From JBBRHQ01 sp963725315 (lineage in GTDB: Bacteria; Actinomycetota; Thermoleophilia; Solirubrobacterales; 70-9): a stretch of DNA of 64,000 nucleotides. Under the pieces are notes generated by a model. The model was not told where the DNA came from, made no database searches, and saw nothing but the letters and a program-made list of their open reading frames with translations. The stretch spans positions 310,001 through 374,000 of the forward strand of contig CAVRYA010000001.1 in NCBI GenBank assembly GCA_963725315.1, read 5' to 3'. How positions within the stretch are numbered: the stretch's first letter is position 1; each line of letters begins with the position of its first letter. This document shows, one piece after another, positions 16,690 through 24,923 of this stretch. Both the position numbers and the translations under genes were made by a program.

Positions 16690-17315
16690 GCGTGACCGCG
16701 ATCGTCTCGGACTTCGGCGGCGTGCTGACCACACCGCTGGTCGAGTCGTTCGCCGCGGTGCAGGACCGCACCGGAATCCCGATGGAGTCGCTCGGCGTCG
16801 CGATGGGCCGGATCGCCGAGCGCACCGGGCGCCATCCTCTCTATGAGCTGGAGACCGGCAGGGTCAGCGAGGCCGTCTTCCTCGAGGGGCTTGCCGACGA
16901 GCTCGAGCCCGACCTCGGGCACCGCCCGGAGATGCACCGCTTCAGCGAGATCTACTTCGAGGCGCTCGAGCCGAACTGGCCGATGATCGAGCTGATGCGG
17001 GAGCTGGGCGCCGGCGGGCGCACGATGGCGCTCCTCACCAACAACGTCCGCGAGTGGGAGCCGCGCTGGCGGACGATGCTGCCGGTGGACGAGATCTTCG
17101 GGACCGTCGTCGACTCGGCCTTCGTCGGTTGCCGCAAGCCCGATCCCGAGATCTACGGGATCACCATGGAGCGGATCGGGCTCGAGGCCTCCGACTGCCT
17201 GTTCGTCGACGACGTCACCGACAACTGCGCCACCGCCCGCGAGCTGGGGATGGCGGCGGTCCACTTCCAGCACAACGAACAGGCGATTCCCGAGATCCGC
17301 GCGGCGCTCGGGTAG
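16686..17315 (+). CDS. HAD-superfamily hydrolase (HAD-IA)
   Basis: A 209-residue haloacid-dehalogenase-fold hydrolase, probably a small-molecule phosphatase. The four motifs are partly visible: motif I IVSDFGGVLT (Asp nucleophile; the usual second Asp is replaced, as in epoxide-hydrolase N-terminal-like HADs), motif II LLTNN, motif III Lys in CRKPDPEIYG, motif IV FVDDVTDN. The cap is helical (subclass I). This pattern matches the HAD-IA group annotated as epoxide-hydrolase-like phosphatases. The ATG overlaps the upstream stop (ATGA). Confidence 0.87.
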   Translation: MSVTAIVSDFGGVLTTPLVESFAAVQDRTGIPMESLGVAMGRIAERTGRHPLYELETGRVSEAVFLEGLADELEPDLGHRPEMHRFSEIYFEALEPNWPMIELMRELGAGGRTMALLTNNVREWEPRWRTMLPVDEIFGTVVDSAFVGCRKPDPEIYGITMERIGLEASDCLFVDDVTDNCATARELGMAAVHFQHNEQAIPEIRAALG

Positions 17316-17335
17316 CGAGGGACGAAGGGCCTCGG

Positions 17336-17427
17336 CCGGCGGGTCCTGTCATGGATGGGACCCACCATTGCCTGCGCTCCACGGCGGGTGCTCGGCAATG
17401 GGTCCTCCCATCGATGCCACCCGCCGG
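17336..17427. repeat. 92-base imperfect palindrome between convergent genes
   Basis: Nested arms: CCGGCGGGT (17336-17344) with ACCCGCCGG (17419-17427); ATGGATGGGA (17351-17360) with TCCCATCGAT (17405-17414); CCATTGCC (17365-17372) with GGCAATGG (17394-17401); loop of about 21 bases. As RNA it would fold into one long, bulged hairpin. It sits 20 bases after the HAD stop and 60 bases after the end of the convergent minus-strand gene. It lacks a T-run, so classical termination is uncertain; a bidirectional terminator, structured RNA or mobile palindrome are all open. Confidence 0.7.
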
Positions 17428-17486
17428 AGAGGCCGCTGCAAACTCGCTATCCGTACGCCGCGCAGGGCTCGATCGCCCGAGCGAAA

Positions 17487-17942
17487 CTAGTTGTCCGAGC
17501 CGGCGCGGTCCCAGACGTAGAGGTCGACGGCCTCGACCGCCAGCTCCATCAGCCTCGGCGGGGAGAGCCAGTCGAGGACCGTCTCCAGGGCGCGCTCCTC
17601 GGTGACCCCCGCGTCGACCGCGTCCTCACCGCGGAAGCCGGCGGCGAGCTTCAGCGCCTCGCGGCGGTTCTCGCCGAGCGAGCCGAAGGCGCCCATCAGG
17701 AAGTCCCGGTTGGGGACCGGGTGGGCGACGTCGAGCGAGCCGTGCCAGGCCGCCAGCATCGAGAGGTCGTGCTCGTCGAGCTCGGCCAGCGCCTTGGCGT
17801 AGTGGGTCTCCAGCTCGTCGTCGGGGATCTCGTCGACCCAGGCGCGCACCGCCTCGCCGAGCAGCTGGCGCCGGGCCTCGCGGCCGATCGAGTCGGCGAT
17901 CGCTCGGATCGCATCTGCTGGGTCGACGAAGCAAAGGGCCAT
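17487..17942 (-). CDS. Conserved protein of unknown function
   Basis: A 151-residue, mostly helical acidic protein from the ATG at 17942 (MALCFVDPADAIRAIADS). Other pieces are LLGEAVRAWVDEIPDDELETHYAKALAELDEH (broken here for length) and HPVPNRDFLMGAFGSLGENR, ending VEAVDLYVWDRAG. No signal peptide and no recognised domain. An in-frame ATG at 17999 would add 19 residues; neither has an obvious ribosome binding site. It faces the AddB-like gene across about 185 bases and may share a divergent promoter region with it. Confidence 0.6.
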   Translation of the reverse strand: MALCFVDPADAIRAIADSIGREARRQLLGEAVRAWVDEIPDDELETHYAKALAELDEHDLSMLAAWHGSLDVAHPVPNRDFLMGAFGSLGENRREALKLAAGFRGEDAVDAGVTEERALETVLDWLSPPRLMELAVEAVDLYVWDRAGSDN

Positions 17943-18127
17943 CTGGCGGAACCCGTCCTCTCGGGGGTCGATCGGTCCCGGCCAAGATAGAGACGCCATA
18001 CGACGCCAAACGGGCGCCGCATCGGCCCAGTTTGCGGCTCTCCGGCAAGCCTCCGGCGGCCGATCTCCCGGGCATTCCGTCAGCCGGGGGGCGCCGAGGC
18101 CGACCATAAGCTCAGAGTCGAGAGCCG

Positions 18128-21100
18128 ATGCCGCTGAACCTGATCCACGGACCACCCAACTCGGGCCGCGCCGGAATCGTCCGCCGCCGCTTCACCGAGG
18201 AGCTCGCCCGCTCGCCGGTGCTGGTCCTCCCCACCCTCGACGACGTCTTCGCCTTCGAGCGCGAGCTCTGCCGTGAGGAGGGTGCGCTGCTCGGCGGCGG
18301 CGTCCAGACCTTCGACGGCCTCTTCGAGCAGGTCGCGACGGCGGCCGGGAAGCTCTGTCCGCCGCGGATCCGAGGCGCCCAGCGAGAGCGGCTGGTGGGC
18401 GTCGCCGTCACCCGCTCGAAGCCGCGGATCCTGGCCCGCTCCGCAGCGCACCCGGGCTTCGCCGCGGCGGCCGCCCGGCTCGTGACGGAGCTGCAGGCGG
18501 CGCTGCTCGATCCCTCGGCGGTCGAGGCGGCGGCATCGGGGCTCGAGGACTCTGCCTATCTGGGCGAGCTGGCGGCGATCTACCGCGATTACGCCGAGCT
18601 CCGCGACTCGCTCGGCCTCTCCGATCGCCACACGCTGGCCCGCGATGCGATCGACGCGCTGGAGGACGACCCCGATTCCTGGAAGGCCCGCCCGGTCTTC
18701 CTCTACGGCTTCGACGACCTGACCCGCGAGCAGCTCGCGCTGGTGGCGGCGCTCTCGCGCGCCGCCCCGGTCACCGTCGCCCTCACCTACGAGGAGCGCC
18801 GGGCTCTCGCGGCGCGTGCGACCCTGCTCGAGCAGCTTCGGGAGCTGGGGCCGGCCGGCGAGGAGACGACCGAGCCGGACCCGGCCAACACTGAGAGCCC
18901 GCTGCTCTACGCGATCGAGCGGGGCTTCGGCAACCCGGAGGCCGAGCCCGCCGCCCCCGACGGCAGCCTGGTCATGCTCCGCTCCGCCGGCGAGCGCGCC
19001 GAGGCCGAGACGATCGGGGCGGAGATTGCCCGCCTTCTGGCCGAGGGGGAGGATCCCGAGGGGATCGCGATCGCCGCCCGCGACCCCGCCCGCCGCGGGA
19101 TGCTCTTCCGCGAGGTGCTGGAGCCCTACGGGATCCCGGTCGCGCTCGAGGCCGACGTGCCGGTCTCCGGCACCGCCACCGGCGGCGCCCTCCTGGCCCT
19201 GCTGCGGGCGGCGTTCACGACCCGCACGGCGGCCGACCTGCTCGCCTACCTGCGCGGGCCCCGCAGGGGCGGCCCGGGCGACGTCGACTGGCTCGAGCGG
19301 ACGATCCTGCGGCGGCGGCTTGGCAGCGCCGATCAGGCCGCCGAGGCGTGGACCGAGATCACCGGGCGCGAGCCGGGCGAGTTGGCGCGGCTTCGCTCGG
19401 CCGCCGAGGACCCCCCGAAGCTGCTCGCGGCGGTCGCCGAGATCGCCCGCGACATCGCCGAGTGGCCGCTGGCGCGCGAGGAGACCAAGGGGCGGGTGCC
19501 CGGCCCGGCCGAGGCCGAGGAGCTGCGCGCCGCGGCGCAGATCGCCGCCACGCTCGAGGGTCTAGGCCGCCTCGAGGGCCTCGAGCCGGGGCCCCGCGAG
19601 CTGATCGATTCGCTGCGCGGGCTGACGATGCCGCTCTGGCGCGGCCCGGCCGAGGGCCGGGTACGGATCGCCAACCCCTACCGGCTGCGGGCCGGTCGCT
19701 TCAGCCACCTCTTCGTCGCCTCGCTCCAGGACGGCGAGTTCCCGCGCCGCGGCGGCGGCAGCCCCTTCCTCTCCGACGCTCAGCGCGCTCAGCTCGGGCT
19801 GCCGGAGAGGGCCGAGACCGAGGCGGAGGAGCGCTACCTCTTCTACGCCTGCCTGTCGCTGCCGAGACGAGGGCTCTGGCTCTCCTGCCGGATCAGCGAC
19901 GAGAGCGGCGGCTCCGAGCAGCCCTCTCCCCTGATCGGCGAGGTGCGGCGGCTGCTCGACCCGGCGCCCCCGCTGGACCCCGAAGAGTTCGACCCGCTCG
20001 AAGCCACCCTGGTCCGCAGCCGCGGCCTCGACCAGGTCGCCTTCGCCCCCGGCAGCGCCCCGAGCGAGGTCGAGCTCGCCCGCTCGCTGGCCCTCACCCC
20101 GTCCCCGCAGCGCGATCAGGTCCTCGCCGGCCTCGATCTCGATCGGGCGCTGGCCGCACGTGTCCGGGAACGCCTCGCCGCCGCCGCCGAGCGGGAGCGC
20201 CGCACCCGCGCGCCCGGCCCGCTCCGAGTCCCGGCGGTGCTCGACGAGCTGGCGGCCCGCCGCCAGTACAGCGGCACCTCGCTCGAATCGTTCGCGGTCT
20301 GCTCCTACCGCTGGTTCGTCGAGCGCGAGCTCAGCCCCCAGCCGCTGGGCCCCGTCCCCGAGCCCGTCGAGCAGGGCAACCTGATGCACTCCGTCCTGGA
20401 GGCCCTCTACAGGGAGAGGCCGGGCGGGGACCCGGTTCCGCGGCACGATTCCCTCGCCGCCTGGATCGCGCGGGGCGGCGCCCTGGTCGCCGAGAAGGCG
20501 GCCGACGCCGGGCTCTCCGGCGACACCCCCGCCGAGCGGGCGCTGCGCCGCAGGGTCGATCTGCTGCTCGCGGCCTTCCTGCGCCGCGAGGCGGCGCGCG
20601 ACCCGGTCCTCCTCACCCCGGAGCTGCTCGAGGCGACCTTCGGCGACAGCGATGGGGGCGGCAAGCCGCCACTCGATCTCGGCGGCTGGGAGCTGAGGGG
20701 GCGGATCGACCGCGTCGACGTCGACTCCGCCGGCGGCCTGGGGCTGCTCCACGACTACAAGGTCTCCTCCAAGGCGACACCCTGCGCGAAATTCTCCGAC
20801 GAGGGCAAGCTGCAGCTTCCCCTCTACCTGCTCGCCCTCCGTGACCTCTGGGGGATCGAGCCCGCCGGAGGTCTCTATCAGCCGCTTCGCGCGACGCGGC
20901 AGCCGCGACCCCGCGGCATGGTCCGGGCAAGCGCCGATGCCGAGCTGGCGGGGTACGCGCTGGTCAGCACCGACAGGCTCGACGAAGAGCGCTTCGAGGC
21001 CTGCCTCGAGGAGGCGAGGGCCACCGCCTCGGCAGCGGTCGGCCGGATCCGCGCGGGCCAGATCGACAGGGACCCGCGGGACAACGAGTGCCCGCGCCAC

Positions 21101-21187
21101 TGCGGCTTCGCGCCGATCTGCCGGCGCGAGCGCGGCATCGTCCCCCAGCTCCTCGACGAGGAGGAGCAGCCGGAGCTGGCCGCGTGA
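18128..21187 (+). CDS. AddB-like PD-(D/E)XK nuclease/helicase-fold subunit
   Basis: A 1019-residue protein in the layout of AddB, the partner of AddA in double-strand-break end resection. Near the N-terminus the P-loop position reads GPPNSGRAG: the ATP-binding Lys is Arg and the following Thr/Ser is Ala, so ATP hydrolysis here is doubtful. A mid-protein helicase-like core follows. The C-terminal third is a RecB-type nuclease (LLHDYKVSS, QLPLYLLAL). Four cysteines, C725 (AVCSYRWF) and C988, C992, C998 (ECPRHCGFAPIC), have the AddB iron-sulfur spacing. Its stop overlaps the next gene's GTG, giving a coupled nuclease-helicase pair. Confidence 0.85.
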   Translation: MPLNLIHGPPNSGRAGIVRRRFTEELARSPVLVLPTLDDVFAFERELCREEGALLGGGVQTFDGLFEQVATAAGKLCPPRIRGAQRERLVGVAVTRSKPRILARSAAHPGFAAAAARLVTELQAALLDPSAVEAAASGLEDSAYLGELAAIYRDYAELRDSLGLSDRHTLARDAIDALEDDPDSWKARPVFLYGFDDLTREQLALVAALSRAAPVTVALTYEERRALAARATLLEQLRELGPAGEETTEPDPANTESPLLYAIERGFGNPEAEPAAPDGSLVMLRSAGERAEAETIGAEIARLLAEGEDPEGIAIAARDPARRGMLFREVLEPYGIPVALEADVPVSGTATGGALLALLRAAFTTRTAADLLAYLRGPRRGGPGDVDWLERTILRRRLGSADQAAEAWTEITGREPGELARLRSAAEDPPKLLAAVAEIARDIAEWPLAREETKGRVPGPAEAEELRAAAQIAATLEGLGRLEGLEPGPRELIDSLRGLTMPLWRGPAEGRVRIANPYRLRAGRFSHLFVASLQDGEFPRRGGGSPFLSDAQRAQLGLPERAETEAEERYLFYACLSLPRRGLWLSCRISDESGGSEQPSPLIGEVRRLLDPAPPLDPEEFDPLEATLVRSRGLDQVAFAPGSAPSEVELARSLALTPSPQRDQVLAGLDLDRALAARVRERLAAAAERERRTRAPGPLRVPAVLDELAARRQYSGTSLESFAVCSYRWFVERELSPQPLGPVPEPVEQGNLMHSVLEALYRERPGGDPVPRHDSLAAWIARGGALVAEKAADAGLSGDTPAERALRRRVDLLLAAFLRREAARDPVLLTPELLEATFGDSDGGGKPPLDLGGWELRGRIDRVDVDSAGGLGLLHDYKVSSKATPCAKFSDEGKLQLPLYLLALRDLWGIEPAGGLYQPLRATRQPRPRGMVRASADAELAGYALVSTDRLDEERFEACLEEARATASAAVGRIRAGQIDRDPRDNECPRHCGFAPICRRERGIVPQLLDEEEQPELAA

Positions 21188-24100
21188 CCCGCGAGCCGAC
21201 CCCGGAGCAGCTCGCCGCGATCGGGACCCGGGCGCCGGAGGTGCTGCTCGAGGCCGGAGCGGGGACCGGCAAGACGGGTGTCCTGGTCGAGCGCTACTGC
21301 GATCTGATCGACGAGGGCGTCGCCCCCGAGGAGATCCTCGCCTTCACCTTCACCGACCGCGCCGGCGCCCAGCTGCGCGAGCGGATCCGGGCCGAGCTGA
21401 CCCGCCGCCGGATCGCCGCCTCCGAACCCGATGCGGCCGGGCGGCTGGAGAGGATCGTCGAGGAGCTGGGCGCCGCCTGGATCACGACGATCCACGGCTT
21501 CTGCCGCAGGCTGCTCGCCTCGCACCCGGTCAGCGCCGGGATCGACCCCGGCTTCAGGGTCCTCGATCGGGCCGAGTCGCAGCGGGCGGCGATCGCGGCC
21601 TTCGACTCCTCGCTGGAGGAATTCCTCGCCGGGGGCGATGAGGCGCACGAGACGACGATCGCCGCCTACGGGGTCGAGGGCCTGCGGACGGCGGTGGTCG
21701 GGGCGCACGAGGAGCTGCGCAGCTCCGGCGAGGCGGAGCCGCAGCTTCCTCCGGCACCGCAATCCGACCCGCTCGTCGCCCTCTCCGATCTGGAGCAGGC
21801 CGCGATCGGGGCGCGGGATTGCGGCAACGCGGACCAGGGGGAGAAGGTCGCCGCAGCGCTCCGGCTCGCCGCGGCCCGCGAGGAGCGGCTCCCCTCGGTG
21901 CGGGAGCTGCTCGAGGTCTCCTTCGGCTCGCAGCGCGCCGAGCTCGAGCCCTACCTGCAGACCCTCGAGCGGGCCGTCAAGGTCCTGGCCGAGCACGGGG
22001 GCGGGCTGGAGGCCTACGAGCACATCCGCGAGCTGCTGAGCATCTTCGGCGCCCGCTTCCGGGAGGCCAAGGAGGAGCGCTCGGGCCTCGACTTCGAGGA
22101 CCTGCAGCTCGCCGCCGTGAGACTGCTCCGCGAGAGCGCGGGGGTGCGGGAGTCCTACTCGGGGCGCTTCGGGCACCTCTTGATCGACGAGTTCCAGGAC
22201 ACCAACGCGCTGCAGCTGGAGCTGGTCGACCTGCTTCGCGGGCCGCGGAGCAGCGTCTTCTTCGTCGGCGACGAGTTCCAGTCGATCTACGGCTTTCGCC
22301 ATGCCGACATCGAGGTCTTCCGCCGCGAGCGCGAGCATCTTCGCTCCGGTCACGAGGGCGCGGTTCTGCCGCTCAGCGGCAACTTCCGCTCGCGCCCGGA
22401 GGTGATCTCCACCGCCAACCGCCTCGGAGAGCTGCTGCTGCCGGGGTTCCGCGAGCTGACCGTCGGGAGCGCCGGGCAGGCGCAGGGCGGCCCCCCGGGG
22501 GGCCGCCACGCGGTCGAGCTGCTGCTCACCGAGCAGAAGGGATGGGAGGAGCTGGACCTGCAGCTGCCGGTCGATGACCGCACCCCCGTGAAGAGGGTCG
22601 CCGAGGCGCGATTCCTCGCCACCAGGCTGCGCGAGTTGGCGGATGGCGGCGTCCCGGCCGGAGAGATGGTCGTCCTGCTTCGAGCCTTCACCCACGTCGA
22701 CGCCTACGAGGAGGCGCTCGAGCGCGCCGGCCTTCGTCCCTACGTGGTCGGCGGGCGCGGCTACTGGTCGGGGCAGCAGGTCGGTGACCTGCTCGCGCTG
22801 TTGCGGGTGATCGCCAATCCCCTCGACGACGAGGCCCTGCTCGGGGGACTCTCGTCCCCGGCCTTCGGCGTCTCCCCCGACGCTCTCTGGCTGCTGCGGC
22901 GCGCGGTCGGCGCCAGAAGGCATCTCTGGCCGGCCGTGGTGGTCGCCGCCGGAGCAGGCGAGCGGCAGCTCGAGGAACCGCGATGGCTCGAGCACCTGCC
23001 CGCCGATGACGTCGAGTCGCTGAGCGACCTGCGGGCGATGGTCGCCGAGCTGCGCGAGGCCGGCGCCCGGCTTTCCCTTCAGGGGCTGGTGGAGGCAGTG
23101 CTGGCGACCAGCGGCTACGACCTCGCGGTGCTGATGCGCGGGCCGGGGAGGATGCGGTTCTCCAACGTCCGCAAGCTGATGCGGATGGCGCGCGCCTACG
23201 AGGCCGCCGAGGGGCGCGATCTGCGCGGCTTCCTCGAGTTCGCCGAGTTCCGGGCCGGGCTCGACGAGGAGCCGGTCGCAGCCGCCGAGGCCGAGGACCA
23301 CGACGGAGTGCGGGTGATGACCATCCACAACGCCAAGGGCCTCGAGTTCGGGGTCGTCGCGGTCCCCTCCCTCGACCGCCGCCTGCTCGCCGGCTCCCCG
23401 CCCCCCCTCCAGCTCGGCGCCCCCGGCGAGGAGGAGAGAAAGGTGGGTCTGAGGCTGGCCCGGCTGGGCGGCGCTCCCCTGCGGCTGTTCGACTACGACG
23501 AGATCTGCGAGCGCGGCGACGCGCTCTCCTCCGAGGAGGAGCGACGGCTCTTCTACGTCGCTGCCACCCGCGCCCAGGGGCGGCTGATCCTCAGCGGGAT
23601 CAGGCCCGAGAGGCTCGCCGCCCCCACCCAGGGCACCCCGATCCTCGACCGCATGCTCGCCAGCCCCGGCTTCGCCGACCTCGGCGACGGCGACACGATC
23701 ACCCTGGCGGCGCCGGCCCCGCGCGAGGGACTCGATGCGGCCTTCGGCGAGACCAAGCTCCAGGTTCGCGTCAACCCGCCGACCCCCGATCAGGCCGCAC
23801 GGCTGATCGCCGCCACGCCGCCGCCGCCGCGCGCCGCGGAGATCGCCGCGGGCCGGCCCCCGATCCTCACCCCGTCCGAGCCGTCGGTGCCCCTCCGTCC
23901 CCTCTCCTACTCCGCCCTTCGCGAGCACGAGCGCTGCGGCTTCCGCTTCTACGCCGAGCGGGTCCTGGGGATGCAGCCGCCGCCCGAGCGGGGCAGCGCC
24001 GGTGCCGCGAGCCGCAGCGAGCGCTTCGGCTTCGGCAGCGCGGTCCACTCGCTTCTGGAGCTCTCCGCCCGCCGGGATTGGGCCGAGCCGGCGACGGACG

Positions 24101-24675
24101 TCGTCCGCAGCACGCTCGAGGCCGAGGGACTGGAGCCGAGTGCGGAGGCGATCGAGGCGGCGAGCCGGCAGGTGCGGGGCTGGGCCGCCTCGGAGCTGTG
24201 CGCCGAGCTAGGCGCCCCCGGCACAACGGTGAGGCCCGAGCTGCCGCTCCTGCTCGAGCTGGGCGGCGCCGTCCTGCGCGGCTCGATCGACCTGATGGCC
24301 GAGCCCGCGACGGGGGCGCCGACCGTGATCGACTACAAGACCGACCGGCTTGCCGGGACCTCGCCGGCGGAGCGGGCAGCCGGCTATGAGGTCCAGCGGA
24401 TGCTCTACGCGCTCGCCGCCGCCGAGGCGACCGGTGCCGAGTCGGTGCGGGTCGGATACGTCTTCCTCGAGCGGCCCCAGGAGCCGGTGCTCAGCGAGCT
24501 CGGCCCCGAGGAGCTGCGCCGCGCCCGCGCCGAGCTCGAGCAGCGGGTGGGCGAGATCGCCGCGGGGCACTTCGAGGTCACCACCGAGCCCGACTGGCCG
24601 CTCTGCCACGACTGCCCGGCCCGGCGCCGGCTCTGCAGCGGCCCGGCCCGCGAGCCCGAGGAAGCCGCGGCCTAG
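21184..24675 (+). CDS. UvrD/AddA-like helicase with C-terminal nuclease
   Basis: A 1163-residue superfamily 1A helicase-nuclease. Seen in order: Q-motif TPEQLAAI, Walker A GAGTGKT (25-31), motif Ia FTFTDRAG, TIHGFCRRLL, Walker B DEFQDTN, motif III VGDEFQSIYGFR, motif V MTIHNAKGLEF, and motif VI VAATRAQG. The last 250 residues are a PD-(D/E)XK nuclease (VIDYKTDRL) with an upstream Cys (HERCGFRF) and a terminal CHDCPARRRLC cluster, suggesting an iron-sulfur clamp here too. It should unwind and degrade DNA ends with the AddB-like partner to prepare recombination. The GTG start overlaps the AddB stop by 4 bases; an in-frame upstream extension is only AddB read in another frame. Confidence 0.9.
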   Translation: MTREPTPEQLAAIGTRAPEVLLEAGAGTGKTGVLVERYCDLIDEGVAPEEILAFTFTDRAGAQLRERIRAELTRRRIAASEPDAAGRLERIVEELGAAWITTIHGFCRRLLASHPVSAGIDPGFRVLDRAESQRAAIAAFDSSLEEFLAGGDEAHETTIAAYGVEGLRTAVVGAHEELRSSGEAEPQLPPAPQSDPLVALSDLEQAAIGARDCGNADQGEKVAAALRLAAAREERLPSVRELLEVSFGSQRAELEPYLQTLERAVKVLAEHGGGLEAYEHIRELLSIFGARFREAKEERSGLDFEDLQLAAVRLLRESAGVRESYSGRFGHLLIDEFQDTNALQLELVDLLRGPRSSVFFVGDEFQSIYGFRHADIEVFRREREHLRSGHEGAVLPLSGNFRSRPEVISTANRLGELLLPGFRELTVGSAGQAQGGPPGGRHAVELLLTEQKGWEELDLQLPVDDRTPVKRVAEARFLATRLRELADGGVPAGEMVVLLRAFTHVDAYEEALERAGLRPYVVGGRGYWSGQQVGDLLALLRVIANPLDDEALLGGLSSPAFGVSPDALWLLRRAVGARRHLWPAVVVAAGAGERQLEEPRWLEHLPADDVESLSDLRAMVAELREAGARLSLQGLVEAVLATSGYDLAVLMRGPGRMRFSNVRKLMRMARAYEAAEGRDLRGFLEFAEFRAGLDEEPVAAAEAEDHDGVRVMTIHNAKGLEFGVVAVPSLDRRLLAGSPPPLQLGAPGEEERKVGLRLARLGGAPLRLFDYDEICERGDALSSEEERRLFYVAATRAQGRLILSGIRPERLAAPTQGTPILDRMLASPGFADLGDGDTITLAAPAPREGLDAAFGETKLQVRVNPPTPDQAARLIAATPPPPRAAEIAAGRPPILTPSEPSVPLRPLSYSALREHERCGFRFYAERVLGMQPPPERGSAGAASRSERFGFGSAVHSLLELSARRDWAEPATDVVRSTLEAEGLEPSAEAIEAASRQVRGWAASELCAELGAPGTTVRPELPLLLELGGAVLRGSIDLMAEPATGAPTVIDYKTDRLAGTSPAERAAGYEVQRMLYALAAAEATGAESVRVGYVFLERPQEPVLSELGPEELRRARAELEQRVGEIAAGHFEVTTEPDWPLCHDCPARRRLCSGPAREPEEAAA

Positions 24676-24923
24676 GAAGGAGCCGGCGGGTCGGCCGGCT
24701 GCGCGGGTTCCTGCTCGAGACGCGCCGCCAGCTCGTCGAGCCGCAGCTCCTTCAGCCCAGCCCCGACCGAGTCGAGCTCGCCCGCGCAGTAGCTGACCAG
24801 CTCCTGGCCCTCCTTGCAGAGGTCGAGGGTCTCGCGCAGCCCGGCCTGGCCCGAGTCGAGCCGCTCGATGATCCCCTCCAGCCTCGCGACCGCCGCCTCG
24901 TAGCTCTCCGGAGCCTCGCTCAC
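24672..24923 (-). CDS. xseB: Exodeoxyribonuclease VII small subunit
   Basis: An 83-residue helical protein matching XseB: SYEAAVARLEGIIERLDSGQ (with the family's LE.I...L..G pattern), LRETLDLCKEGQEL and a short acidic/proline-rich tail. Several copies bind the XseA C-terminus to make exonuclease VII, which degrades single-stranded DNA from both ends into oligonucleotides. The GTG start overlaps the XseA stop by 4 bases, so the two are coupled. Its 3' end converges on the AddA-like gene with a 4-base overlap. Confidence 0.92.
   Translation of the reverse strand: MSEAPESYEAAVARLEGIIERLDSGQAGLRETLDLCKEGQELVSYCAGELDSVGAGLKELRLDELAARLEQEPAQPADPPAPS

Noticed and set aside
20878..24048. 1056-codon open frame on the minus strand opposite the AddA-like gene
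   Set aside because: Low-complexity antisense shadow; the helicase motifs on the plus strand are decisive.
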